In this document: positions 1-10,801 of the stretch, piece after piece
How the letters are laid out: every line of letters begins with the position of its first letter
How positions within the stretch are numbered: the first letter of the stretch is position 1
Source: Argyresthia goedartella
Lineage: Eukaryota > Arthropoda > Insecta > Lepidoptera > Argyresthiidae
Assembly: GCA_949825045.1 (NCBI GenBank)
Contig: OX463820.1
Span: forward strand, 3,856,501 to 3,920,500
Reading direction: 5' to 3'
Length of the DNA stretch: 64,000 nucleotides
The notes under the pieces: generated by a model
What the model was told of the DNA's origin: nothing
Databases searched by the model: none
What the model saw: the letters and a program-made list of their open reading frames with translations, nothing else
Program-made: the position numbers and the translations under genes

Positions 1-1289
1 AGTACCAAGTTTGATACAGTTGATCTACCCTTTAAAAATCCATGTTGCAAAAGACTAAAACTCGCTTTGAGACTATTATAGAGCTGGGCATTAACGATTC
101 GTTCGAGAACCTTAGCGATTAGGCATAATTTGGAAATAGGTCTATAATTCTCGACACAATCCCGGGAGCCTTTTTTATGAATTGGTGAGATATAAGCGGT
201 TTTCCAACGAGCTGGCATTACACCCTCCTCTAGCGAGCGTTTGAACAGGATAGTTAGGGACCGGAAAGTTCTTTGGAACACCAGAAATTTAGCAGGGATT
301 GTATCGGGACCCGCGGACTTAGTGAGATCAAGAGCTTGCAATTGTCTTTGAACAAGCGATGCGTTAACCTCGATGCTGGCGATGTCACACAGACTCGTCG
401 GTATGTAAGGCAGTACTGCTGTCAGTACTTTGAGTAGCTGGACTAGATGGCGCTAGGAAGGAGGAGTGGAAGTATTTAGAGAAAAATTCGCATATCGATT
501 GGCCACAGTTTGATGACAGACCATCATGGCACATATTTGTTGGGAAAACACCGCTATTCCTTTTTGATTTTACAAAAGACCAAACAAAATGCTTTTGGGT
601 TGTCAACGATAGATTTTTCAATATTAGAAATATATTTTCCGTGACAATCCCGTTCCATTCTGCTCACTCTATCACGGAGGATTGAGAAGGATATTTTGTC
701 AGACAAATTTACATAAGTTTTAAACTTTTTGTGATATTTGAATTTCTCTCTAATCATCTTAATCAAAGCTGGACTGTACCAAGATGGGTATTTACTTTTA
801 GACCATTTGCGGACTGGCACATAGGTGTCACGGATTTTAAAAAGTAATTGGTAGAATAGCTCGACCACATCATTCACACTACCCTCATATAAAATATTAG
901 ACCAGTCGATTTTATTTATCTCCTCTCTTATCAATTTGTAGTCTGCTTTAAAATAATTAAATGATTTGTGAAATACTGTTTTGAAGGGGGTGAAATGTGC
1001 TACAGGAATTTCAATAACAAGAGCTTTGTCATATGGGTCCTCGCGAACCAGCGGATCGAGGCAAGGCATTGTTATTGTTATTTATCTATATAAGTATGTG
1101 AATCTTTGTCTAGTACCCAAGATACAGGGAATTCTAGTTTGGGGCTAGATCAATGTGTGTAAATGGTGTCCAAGGTATTATTATTGTATTTTCATTAGAT
1201 AACACAAGGTCAAGAATGCGGCCATAACTATTCTCGAATGCATTATATTGGCGGAGACCACAGACATGCAAGGCATCAACAAAATTCTT
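1..1289 (-). pseudogene. Jockey-type non-LTR ORF2, downstream part (EN end, linker, start of RT)
   Basis: Minus-strand ORF2 of a Jockey-like retrotransposon, cut by the window edge. Reading from 1289 down: the end of the APE-type endonuclease, an interruption at about 1190-1078, then an open stretch (1069-554) with the linker motif LDPLVREDPYDKAL. From about 240 to 1 comes RT palm sequence with the motifs SPIHKKGSRDCVENYRPIS and QHGFLKGRSTVSNLV. These are the usual first RT blocks of Jockey-clade elements. Several stops and shifts separate the blocks, so it is a dead copy. It joins in frame to the endonuclease half at 4858-5370 once the insertion between them is ignored. Confidence 0.85.
1078..1190 (+). 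repeat. SINE tail fragment inside the Jockey ORF2
   Basis: About 110 bp ending in TATTATT-type repeats, containing TAGTTTGGGGCTAGATCAA. The same sequence recurs at 38098-38197 (+) and, inverted, at 8082-8165. It resembles the 3' portion of the tRNA-derived SINEs at 33150-33310 and 53335-53530. It interrupts the ORF2 reading frame between the endonuclease and linker blocks, so it is a secondary insertion. Confidence 0.65.
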
Positions 1290-1301
1290 AACCTGGGAAC
1301 T
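1290..1301. repeat. Target-site duplication, left copy
   Basis: AACCTGGGAACT, identical to 4846-4857. It marks the 3' boundary of the nested RLE element and is part of the host element's ORF2. Confidence 0.85.
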
Positions 1302-4300
1302 TTATCTAATTATTGTTTATTCAAAAAAAATACAAGTATCATGCACTATTACAAATTAATAATAATATTCTATCAACAATAAAATAATATATCTATATGC
1401 CAAAAACTAACTAAACAATCCGCCCCAGGACATCTCCCTGCCAAAGGTTCCCAAGACACTGGCAGCGTTACCCCGCTGCACAGCCAAGGAAATCCTCTGC
1501 ATGAGAAATGCCCCGGAGCGGTGGTCAAAACCTCTGTCTCTGAGGCGTCGGCCCAACTCTTTCACAAATAGTCTGCCTTGTATCCCCCACACCCCAGTCG
1601 TCTCGACAGCAAGCGGCACGAAAATGTAGCTGTTAGCTAGAGCGGCATACTTTTGATACTTCAGCCTAGCGGCTGATTCAGCCGCAGCACCTGCAGTGGC
1701 TGTTGTGGAAACCACATGGGAGGCTGCGAACGTGCAGACACAAGTTGCATTCCACAAAAGAGACCGCCCTCTCTCCCATGGCACCAATGTCAGTCCGTCA
1801 GGACGCTTCCCATCCGAACGGCACAGACCAGGCGGCTCCAGCACACTGGGAACGTTGGCCGAAACCAAAGCCCTACGGACAATGTCATTAATTGCGTGGT
1901 GCCGAGAAAACCTGCCAGCGCTCCTGACGCAGTGAAGGCCATGGCGACCCAAACCATCCACCCATGCCCCACAAACGCAATGATGCGGCTGACAGATTGT
2001 GCATCCCAAACGCAAGGCAACTGCCACACGCAATGAATCATTGTCCAAGAGAGTGCCTAGCTGTGGAGAAGGTAATGCGTGCAGCCACATGCCCGAGTCG
2101 GGCTGAGAAACCGCGCGCAACCGCGCCAACTCAGGTCCCACAGACTGAGCAAGCAGCTCGTCCCGAGTCACCTCACACATGGCCTCGTCCCACGCGCGCT
2201 GACTATCCAACCTCTCCGGCAGATCCCTTCCAGGACAACGAGCCTTCCATAAGCCCTCCGCCTCCTCCGCAAAAGGGATGCAAAACCCGTCACCATTAAT
2301 ACCCAAGATATGAGTTACGAGTTCCACAACACCATGCGAAGAAGCCAAAAAGGCTGGAAGCTCGGTGTCCTGTAAGCGTCGCACACCTAAACCCCCATGC
2401 CGGATCGGCAGCGCAGCCTGCGCCCACTGAGTCGAGGACATTTCCACATTAATGATGCACTCCAGTAAATCCTTTAGTACCGCATCATAACTTAGAGTTG
2501 CCTGTCTATGCAACCAAACCGGAGCAGTCCTAACGGAATAAGTTAGTCTCGGAAAAGAGAGACAACTTTTTAAAATAGTCAGGGCAACATGGGCGGAGAG
2601 CTGTTTGAGGTGCTTTTTGGAAGCCGCGAAAATATCTATCTTTGTCTTAATAACCCGCGGTATACCCTCCGGGAAAATAGGGGCTCCCAGAAGTGTAAAA
2701 TCCTCCCTGGCTACATGGACAACACCCGGCACAACCGCATGGATGTCAGCGCTCAACTCCTGCGTGAATTGCCCAGAACAGGAGTACACCTCACACTTCT
2801 GAGTATTAAGACTAAGTCCCAGGTTAGAAAATCCCTGTATTAGCCTTCCCAAATCCTCCATGACCACGTCCGGACTTCCACCAATCGTGCCGTCGTCCAG
2901 GTACCACACGTTCAGCGAAGAACGCAACGAGGCCACAACCTTCTGAATTGCCAGGCTAAAAAGCATGGGACCCAAAGGATCACCCTGTTGTACACCAACC
3001 CGCGATTGGATCAAATTTCCACCATAAAACAAATTAGTTGGGTCACTATAGCACTGGTGCAGGAAAGGGTACAAAGACGGACAGCAGGCCAACACCTTGC
3101 TCAAAATGACATCTCGCTTAACGGTATTAAAAGCGTTTTTCACGTCAACTTTTATTATGATGTCGTCTGAGGCGTCTCTACTCATAGCAAAAGTCCTGGT
3201 TGCATGAATGGCAGCCTCACAACCAAGAGCTACACCAAACCCCAACTGCACGGGTTGAAACAGCGATGCCAGGGCATCCCTCGCCGCACCACAGCTCAAT
3301 TTCGCCACCAAACGGCGAATAACGCTCCCCACAGCAATAGGGCGAATGCCCCCATCCTTCTTCTTTAAGGCACACAGAGAGGCACCGTAAAGAAAAGGGC
3401 ACACCTCCCTATTAACCATGCCCTTTAACATAAAGTTTGCCAGGCTGCATAACGAACCCAGAAGTGCAACCCCACCGTCACCAGCCCCCACCGAAGTCAA
3501 CTCCTTTAGGTGCTCCGGACGCAAGCCATCCAAACCACCAGCAGATCCGTTCTTAAAAGAGGCTATGGCCTGCGCCACTTCACCCACCTCCACAGAAAGG
3601 CACTCTGACGAAAGATCTGGCCCCCGAGGAGAGTCCAAAGGTCGGCCAGGTAAGGGATGTTTATCTCTCAAGGCACACAACGTTTCGTCATTATCGTCTG
3701 CAATGGTGCAGTCCGACAATAAAACCCGGACCGCACCACTGAGGTCTCCATCATGCACCTTGGATTCAACAATCCTGTACAATGACCTCTGTCCAAAGGG
3801 AACCCCCCCAGGAGCCAAAAGTGACGCTAGTGCGTCACCCGAACCTTCATTGGCAACATTGTCCTTCACCTTTGACGTGAGAGAGCGCCTACGGTCTTCC
3901 GAAGACGGAACCCTGAGCGCAGAATAAGAAAAAGTTAACAGGCTTTGCCAATCCAGAAGATTATTGGACTGGATGCATCGCCCGATCACCTGCGATAACT
4001 TCGTAGCAGCTATACACCTAGCGCCCTTCGGAATGTGCTTTAGCACCCGCACACTTTTTCTCAGAGAAGACAAATTCGCCAAGGAAGATGAAGACGCAAC
4101 TACCTCCTGAGCGGCACTTGGAGCAGCCTGAGCGGCACTCGGAACAACCTGAGCGGCACTCGGAGCATCTTGAGCGGGCAACTGGGACTGCGCGGGTTGC
4201 CCGCGACGCGACTGGCTACTCCCGTGAATGCGGCTAATATGCACACTCAAGCCACGAGGTACGACATACTGCTTCAACGAGCCGGGGCAGTGGGGACACA

Positions 4301-4845
4301 GAGCTGTAGGCGCGCTCATAATTAAAACACACAATCATAATTACATGATATAAGTCCCTCAATAAAAAGTCATTACTCACTTAAAATAAATAACCAATTA
4401 ATTTAAATAAATGATTAACAAATTACTAAAAATCTATGTTCTTAGCACAGTCACTGGTCGTGGCGGTGTGCTACGTCGTCGTAGCACTCGATGACGACAA
4501 GCCTCGAAGAACTCGTTGAATGTTTTTTGAATAATTGAGCTAGATGCAGTAGCGTGATGACGCGCTCCCGGTGTAGACTAATGCCGTCTCATCGTTGATG
4601 AGAGGTATTTCTCTGGCAATCGGAATGTGCAGTCCTGGCTAAGCTTATTTCGTAGTATTGAACACTGACTGATCCTATTATTCAAATGGCACAGGTCATT
4701 CAAGGTACCACCAAGAACACTAGACCAACTTTTTATTGTACACTGCAGACTGAGTCACAAAATAGCATTTTAATATGTGATATATTGAAATTTGTAGAAA
4801 AATCCTGAAAATATGGTTTGTTTACTGTCAAAGTCAATTCAATCA
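1302..4845 (-). mobile_element. R2-like non-LTR retrotransposon with restriction-like endonuclease, nested
   Basis: A 3.54-kb insertion flanked by the exact 12-bp repeat AACCTGGGAACT (1290-1301 and 4846-4857). Removing the insertion and one repeat restores a continuous reading frame of the Jockey endonuclease (residues S-S-Q-V lie on the repeat), which proves it is an insertion. It carries one long ORF, a 5' UTR of about 0.5 kb (4335-4845) and a short 3' UTR that ends without a poly(A) tract. The single ORF, the N-terminal zinc finger and the C-terminal CCHC-plus-RPD module place it with RLE-encoding elements (R2/NeSL/Hero-like). The exact clade is not resolved. Confidence 0.85.
1407..4334 (-). 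CDS. RLE-type retrotransposon polyprotein (zinc finger, RT, endonuclease)
   Basis: Uninterrupted 975-codon ORF; the likely start is the second Met (about 4319, MSAPTAL). Domains in order: a C2H2 finger near residues 13-38 (CPHC...HISRIH); an Ala/Gln-rich linker; RT with KKKDGGIRPIAVGS, catalytic VDVKNAFNTV (motif A), GVQQGDPLGPMLFSLAI (motif B) and WYLDDG (motif C, YLDD rather than the common YADD/FADD); then a C-terminal zinc knuckle CVCG...HGLHC and the restriction-like endonuclease signature KRPDGLTL. The following core block reads LLWNATCVCTFA. Family members usually have Asp at the N (WDAT), so the nuclease may be damaged even though the ORF is open. Function: target-primed reverse transcription of its own RNA. 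Confidence 0.85.
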   Translation of the reverse strand: MCVLIMSAPTALCPHCPGSLKQYVVPRGLSVHISRIHGSSQSRRGQPAQSQLPAQDAPSAAQVVPSAAQAAPSAAQEVVASSSSLANLSSLRKSVRVLKHIPKGARCIAATKLSQVIGRCIQSNNLLDWQSLLTFSYSALRVPSSEDRRRSLTSKVKDNVANEGSGDALASLLAPGGVPFGQRSLYRIVESKVHDGDLSGAVRVLLSDCTIADDNDETLCALRDKHPLPGRPLDSPRGPDLSSECLSVEVGEVAQAIASFKNGSAGGLDGLRPEHLKELTSVGAGDGGVALLGSLCSLANFMLKGMVNREVCPFLYGASLCALKKKDGGIRPIAVGSVIRRLVAKLSCGAARDALASLFQPVQLGFGVALGCEAAIHATRTFAMSRDASDDIIIKVDVKNAFNTVKRDVILSKVLACCPSLYPFLHQCYSDPTNLFYGGNLIQSRVGVQQGDPLGPMLFSLAIQKVVASLRSSLNVWYLDDGTIGGSPDVVMEDLGRLIQGFSNLGLSLNTQKCEVYSCSGQFTQELSADIHAVVPGVVHVAREDFTLLGAPIFPEGIPRVIKTKIDIFAASKKHLKQLSAHVALTILKSCLSFPRLTYSVRTAPVWLHRQATLSYDAVLKDLLECIINVEMSSTQWAQAALPIRHGGLGVRRLQDTELPAFLASSHGVVELVTHILGINGDGFCIPFAEEAEGLWKARCPGRDLPERLDSQRAWDEAMCEVTRDELLAQSVGPELARLRAVSQPDSGMWLHALPSPQLGTLLDNDSLRVAVALRLGCTICQPHHCVCGAWVDGLGRHGLHCVRSAGRFSRHHAINDIVRRALVSANVPSVLEPPGLCRSDGKRPDGLTLVPWERGRSLLWNATCVCTFAASHVVSTTATAGAAAESAARLKYQKYAALANSYIFVPLAVETTGVWGIQGRLFVKELGRRLRDRGFDHRSGAFLMQRISLAVQRGNAASVLGTFGREMSWGGLFS

Positions 4846-4857
4846 AACCTGGGAACT
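4846..4857. repeat. Target-site duplication, right copy
   Basis: Second AACCTGGGAACT copy, at the 5' end of the nested RLE element. Confidence 0.85.
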
Positions 4858-5370
4858 GACTAAGTTAGATGGCTGAAGTTGACCGTTCCGTAGTGTCGAT
4901 TGTATCCAACACATATTAAAATCGCCTACAGTAACAAATCTATCCTGATTATTATTAAGAGATTAATTAAATAACTACAAAAAAAAACCAGTTGAGTTTT
5001 AAAACTGTTACCGTGGTTTTCATCGCAAAGATGTAGTGAACACAAATGCATTGTGGTTAAATGTTTTTTATTACATTTTAAGGGGATATATACACAGATG
5101 TCCTCGGCCGAGGATTGCCAGCCAACATTCATGCTCGAGCATAATTCCCGCTTCACCGCTATCAGTACACCACCTCCCTTTGTCTGCTGAGTCGAAACAT
5201 AGTCGCGATCACGCCGCCACACAAGGTACCTGTTATCAAATAACTCATTGTCAACGATAGAATCGAGAAGCCAGGTTTCCGTCAGAGCAATTATGTCGTA
5301 GTCGTTCAACGTAATATTCCGTACAATAGTGTCAGTCTTAGTTCGTGGCCGATTATCCGACGGATACGTA
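4858..5370 (-). pseudogene. Jockey-type ORF2, N-terminal endonuclease part
   Basis: APE-type endonuclease start on the minus strand. Readable blocks are RPRTKTDTIVRNITLNDYDI, then IALTETWLLDSI (catalytic Glu), GGGVLIAV, and after a short disrupted stretch VTVGDFNMCWIQS (Asp/Asn motif) at about 4929-4890. Open from 5309 to 4926 only, so there is a frame break between the E and GDFN motifs. The frame continues across the nested insertion into 1289-1200. Confidence 0.8.
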
Positions 5371-5925
5371 ACAATTAAATAATCGCAGATAGTAAGAAAT
5401 TTGAAGACACGTTAAAGAATTAGGCAATGATAATGACATAAGCCATTCCCACATCATTATTAAGTTATATATAATTATACGGCAGCGCCAGAACAGAGTC
5501 CGTAATTGTAATCCGTACCAGCTCAATAGTATGGAAATATTAAACAATATTGCCAGACGAAGGCAGCAAAAAACGGGTTGCATGCCTGCGCGACTCATAT
5601 TCAAAGCATATAGGGACAAATTAGCCGCGAGATGATCGGCAATAATAAGCGGTGATAAGATACGGTCACATAGCAAATTAGTTACTAATAACCAAAAATT
5701 CAAAATAGGCAGTAGGAAAAACAGGTAAGCGCGAGAGTGGTTTGAGTGATTAACAAAGCAATGGCGGAATGCGCGTGCAGTAACGAACAGTAGCCATATG
5801 CAAGGACAAATAGCGGTTCTCAACATTTCAAAGTATAAAAACATATTTAGCAAATCGTTCAAAACATAACAAGCAAAGGTAATTAATTCTAAACGTAGCA
5901 TATTATTTAATTTTTGATAGGTCAC
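5353..5925 (-). CDS. Hydrophobic 190-codon ORF between ORF1 and the endonuclease
   Basis: Open frame starting at an ATG that overlaps the end of ORF1 by about 22 nt and stopping where the endonuclease block begins in another frame. It is strongly hydrophobic, with several candidate membrane segments (for example AYLFFLLPILNFWLLVTNLL). I do not recognise it. It may be the N-terminal leader of ORF2 cut off by a frameshift, or chance openness of AT-rich DNA. Its position and its overlap with ORF1 are the only support. Confidence 0.3.
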   Translation of the reverse strand: MTYQKLNNMLRLELITFACYVLNDLLNMFLYFEMLRTAICPCIWLLFVTARAFRHCFVNHSNHSRAYLFFLLPILNFWLLVTNLLCDRILSPLIIADHLAANLSLYALNMSRAGMQPVFCCLRLAILFNISILLSWYGLQLRTLFWRCRIIIYNLIMMWEWLMSLSLPNSLTCLQISYYLRLFNCYVSVG

Positions 5926-6863
5926 TGTTGGATTGAATATGGAGAAAGGGCGATGTTTCGTTCCGCCACACCATGATTTTGCCGTGTTTTACCCAGATGA
6001 ATTCATATTGCTTTTCCTTGACCAATTTCTTCGCCGACGTCAGAAGCTGCTTTTGGCTGATGGTGAGATGGTCATCGATGGACACCCTGTCGGCCCCTTG
6101 CATGCCGATGTCGGATGCTGAGAGGTCCTTAGTACCTCGGCCAGCTGCGACGAAATTCTCCTTGTCGAAACGGTGAGTGAAACAGACGATTATAGACTTG
6201 CCTATTCCTTCCTCGCGAGAGGGAATTCTAGTAATAAAATTTATTTTTTCACGCACTATGGCAAATCCGATAGCTTTTCCAACGTTGGCTAGAATATCCA
6301 GAAGATTTTCGTTGGCCTTAATGGGGACTCCCATTATCTCCACATTGCACGAACGTAGCCTCTGGTCTCTAGCCTCAGACGACTTCTCCAGCGCCTCCAC
6401 TCTCGCCTGTAGCTCCGTGGTGACGACCTGCTGCCGCACGACTTGAGCAACGCGACGCTCGATGTCGTCGATCCTGCCTACAATGGACTCGGTCACGGTC
6501 TTTAGATCTGAAATATCACTACTTATGCTTGCCAGACTTTTGAGAGGTTGCAGCTGGATGGCCATTGCATCCAGACGCTGCATGATGAGCTCCAGGGTTG
6601 GCACAGAAGGAGATTCAGAAGTCGTTGCAGCCAACGGCAGTGAAGTCGCAGGCGTGCTAGTAGCCACCAGTGGTACCACCTTGATCAGACACGACGGACA
6701 GTTCCACTGTCTTTTCTTCTTTTCGATATCTCTTTTCTTCTTACGATAATCTCCGGTACTTCGCCTCGGTGATGCCGGCACATATGAAATCATAATATAG
6801 TCCGCACAATGCACAAGGAATGGTATCCGAGGCTTCTTGGTTGCAACCGCCGCACTCAACCAT
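5903..6863 (-). pseudogene. Jockey-type ORF1 with PHD-like finger and baculovirus-FP-like C-terminus
   Basis: The ORF1 start is best placed at the ATG at 6863 (MVECGGCNQEASDTIPCALC), opening a Cys-rich PHD-like finger. That frame meets a TAA near 6750, and the rest (RKKKRDIEKKKRQWNCPSCL) continues in another frame, so a frameshift has split the finger. The downstream part is open to 5903. It has a coiled coil (LDAMAIQLQPLKSLASISSD through RVEALEKSSE), a central RRM-like block (LRSCNVEIMGVPIKANENLL) and a C-terminal domain (LLTSAKKLVKEKQYEFIWVK) like that of the baculovirus FP protein family. This domain set is typical of ORF1 proteins of lepidopteran Jockey-like elements, which bind their own RNA. 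Confidence 0.75.
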
Positions 6864-6962
6864 TGTAGCGATAACGAACGAGATAACGCACTTTGAGAAT
6901 CTTTGGTAAGCGTAACCGGGTAGCGAAAATACGTGTGATTGCTAGTAGATCTCAGAGAGGAC

Positions 6963-7297
6963 TGATTATGTACAGTTACATACACTAGTTTATCTACACA
7001 CATATCATAAGCTATCTTTGATGTGTTCAGGAACCGCATGTTTGACCGGCATTGTGGCATTGAATTGTTTAGCTTGTTCTGTAGTACCAACTTCACAGAC
7101 AAAGTAGGGGCGGCACGCAGGCGGGCGTCGGCGTTAGAAATTTGAATGTCATAATATGTAGAAAATTTACACATTATGGTCATTATGTTCAACATTCAGA
7201 TAAGAAATGAGTTTTTACAAAGTAGTTTAACATTATGCTGATCGTAACGTGCGGTTTTTGGACGCAAAAAATATGATATGATACGTGTGTAGATAAA
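6963..7297 (+). repeat. TIR-bearing repeat family B copy
   Basis: The core starts TTTATCTACACACATATCAT (6989) and ends with the inverse ATACGTGTGTAGATAAA (7297), preceded by 26 bp of the companion element A. The same family occurs at 51085-51454, 60707-61033, 62116-62427 (inverted) and 62611-62861, and partially at 52400-52530. It is a non-autonomous inverted-repeat element. Confidence 0.7.
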
Positions 7298-8852
7298 CCA
7301 ATATAAAGTTACAGGGTATACTTATGGATGTCAAAAGAATCTCAGTATTACTAACGCATTCCGCAATAGGAAAATCATCAACGTCATGTTGCTTACGCAT
7401 CACCTGACATGAGCTCAAAGCCTAGTTGTGGCTGCTCGTTATCGATCAAAAAGTACCAACATATAGTTAATGATTTTCATCATATTAAACAGTATGTGCT
7501 TATAATCAGTGAAAGTTCTAGTTGTTGTAAAGATTGCACTTAATATTTACCTTGTCCTATTATAACAAGATAATATAATAATACACGATATCTCAGTAGG
7601 TATATTTACACTAAAATAATACAAGTTTACAAGTACTTTACAAGTTTGATTCATAAGTTTTTATTCTGTATTGTAATTTTATTGGCTTTAGAAGTTAAAT
7701 AAATAATATCAAAACAACAGAAAAAAAAATGTACGTAGTCATTAAATTAAAAAAAATATTGATCAATTTGGCATTTAATTTGTTAAATCATACTTAAATT
7801 TAATACTTAAAAAAAAACCCAGTTTAGCTCAAGCATAAACGAAACGCCCGACGCTAGCGAGTATACATAACGAATACGTAACCAGGAGTCTCATCGGGGC
7901 AGCAGGAATGGCTGTCTTGTCTAGCGACTATCGTCAAAACGATACCCAGACAGTATCTTACGGAATACTGTGCCTCTAGCAAGGATAAGTTGAACGAACA
8001 ATTCAGTCTATTGAAGGAATTAAATGTTCCAAATCTTACGTTAGTCGGTTAGTTAAATCGGTTTTAAATTAATAATAATAATAATATCTTGGACACCATT
8101 TACACACATTGATCTAGCCCCAAACTAGGATTCCCTGTATCTTGGGTACTAGACAACGATAAACTTTAAGTTTTATTGTAATGTTTGACTGAAATATTAT
8201 CCCAATTTATAATATAGTATATATATTATATAAATATTATGCACTAATTACCTATGTGAATACACTCATAAACTCAACAAACATTATCAAAATAATTTTG
8301 GCCTTCGAGAAAGAATTCTTTAGTTTTTGATTGTCACCTATAAAAACGTCTCAAACAATGACATTTCGTCGCAAGCTAGAAAAAGAGAAAAAAATATTGT
8401 TTTGTCGTGAATTTCCTTTAAATTTAGGCTTTTTTAGGCAAGAGACTGAGGCATAACTATGCCCAACTGGGCTTCGTGGAAGCGAGAAATCACGTAAAAT
8501 TATTAAACATGTGTAGAACATAATTGGAAATGGAGTGGAGTAAATTATTGTTTTTTTGCATGAATATTGATTGGCATGAATTTGAATAACTAGCTGATGC
8601 CCTCAACTTCATCTGCGTGTTCCTAGGAATTATCATTTACCAAGATAAAGTTACCCCCCTTCTAGTGCAGTTGGATAAAAATAATACTAAATGTTAATGT
8701 AGCTGATAAACTATCTGTTTGAAAATTTAATTCAAATCTGTTCAGTTATTTTTGCGTGTTTAAGGCACAGACACCCAAACATCCGTCCGTACTTTCACAT
8801 TTATAATATTAGTTGGATTAAAGTGTTGTATACATAAAACAAAAGATGCAAT
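7298..8852. other. AT-rich non-coding stretch with a SINE fragment
   Basis: No convincing gene. An inverted SINE-tail fragment lies at about 8082-8165 (CTTGGACACCATTTACACAC and following). The rest is A/T-rich with no reading frame of note. Confidence 0.6.
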
Positions 8853-9790
8853 TGTAACAACACACGGCTAAGGTCGAGCCGCCGCTATCAGTAGCTATGA
8901 TCGTCTATTCTATCTACCTCAAAATGAGAGGACCCGATTCAACTGTAAGATTTGTAAGTTAAGAATGATAAGTCTGAATTTCTCTTTCGTTGAGAAGTTC
9001 GTTAGGCGTATAATAGTCGAACGAAGTTTGGTTCAGGAAGTTACAGTTTCAAGTTAGACAGAGAAAGCATATATGTCCGCGAGCCGGTAATTCGCATCAG
9101 TCAGCGGTGTATTGCGCCAGATCAATCGTTGTTATATTTTATGTGAGATGGTACCATCTGGTTTGTATATATGGGCGCTTGGAACCTTTTTTTTTTTAGT
9201 GGTCGACCACAGTTTATAATATTTGTTTGTGATATCGTATAGATATCCGTCGTAGTTTTACGACGTGAGTACTCAATGATATTTCATGTGCTCGCTAGTA
9301 GCGGCTTGTGGTGGTTCCAATTATATATTTGGTTCACGGCAATAACGATCCGAAAAGACCGGTTTACACAATTGCGATTTGATTTTCCGAAATGGGTTCT
9401 GAACTAGCGGTTACCTCAAAAGGTCCGTAACGTTTTGAAACCTTCAACTCTGCGCAATTTGAGCTGGATGTTATCGAAACGTAAGCATTATTGTTTTAGG
9501 AGATCTAACCCACACCATAGCGAAGTGCATAGTTCGATAAATACCGAACTATGAATTCCACTAGCCACAGCACGTCCTGGGCTGAGCCAAATCATATATA
9601 CCGACTCAGCCTACACATTAGACCTCCAGCGAAATTTACATTTAATTTAAAGATGCAACTTGAATCCAACCTGACCCAAGGCAATGCAAAACACCTACCC
9701 GGACCTAAACAATGAACTTTAGACTGTAAATTGATCTCTTCGCGCGTCCCCGACAACACTCAAATGTCAAAATATCAACAGGATATGTTA

Positions 9791-10532
9791 AACTCGGCGC
9801 CACGACTAAAGAGCTTTGTCCTTGAATGCGCAGTAGTCACTTTTCACAAGTGTTTGGCGCGGGGAAGTGAGGAGCGACGGGGGCGGTAGTCAGCGCCGGC
9901 ACCTGATTCGTTAATCAGTCGCTTCCCGATGCCCGCACCGAAAGCACGTCTCGAAGCTTCTTGAGTACAGTCGCATACAATATTACCCAACGTTATCTTT
10001 CGCCCCGGTCGAAAATGCCGAAAAATAAAGTACTGACTAGGCAAGCTAGAAAAATGGTTTACGATGTGAACTGTTATATCAAAAAAGAGTCTGTTATATC
10101 ATTACTGTCAGATGAATAATATTTTTTGTGTTAAAAACTTAATTGTGGTTTAATTGTTACAAATTATTAGTCAGCGGGAAGAAAAGAGTGTGCAGGACTA
10201 TTACTACAAGTATCTATATTCACTAGGCCCTAGTGACTAGGGGCATTCTATGCTAGGGGGTTATTTATATATAGGTTTCAACCTTGACGTTAACAAATGT
10301 TGTCAATAGAGAGTACCTATAGTTTATTTGACACAAAGTCCATTATTTCCATCGGCTAATATCCCAATCAACAAAATATCAAACAGAGAAAAAATAGAAG
10401 TGAAGAAAGTCCTGAACACTCATTCCTTCACACTAACCCTAAAAACGCACTTCGGAATTATGCCGCGACTGTACACATGCGCAGTAATCCCCGCCAGTTT
10501 CTCCGAGAGCTCTTTATTCGTGGCGCCGAGAA
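9791..10532. mobile_element. 742-bp TA-flanked inverted-repeat element in the gypsy LTR
   Basis: Present in the left LTR and absent from the right one, which shows the empty site at about 21360. Ends are inverted: CTCGGCGCCACGA plus TAAAGAGCT, about 25 bp with few mismatches. TA lies on both sides (9789-9790, 10533-10534). No transposase ORF, so it is a non-autonomous element; the TA duplication suggests Tc1/mariner-like mobilisation. Confidence 0.8.
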
Positions 10533-10801
10533 TATCTGTGTTGACACCGGTTTAACTTTGTTCTGAATTTGTTATTTCCATCCGCGAACCTCATCGATCA
10601 AACAGTCTCCCTATGCCCTGCCAACCTAGGTTTAGCCGCAACTAAACTCCTGTCTAGCCTAGTCTAAAACCTAGTGTTATACCACGTCCATTATCGACAC
10701 CACTCGAAAATGGTTGAGTTTGATTTGAATGTGCTTGAATGTTTAATGACTGTGTGTGTGGGAATTTCAAAACTCGCTACTCGAAAGGAATGAGGAGAGG
10801 A

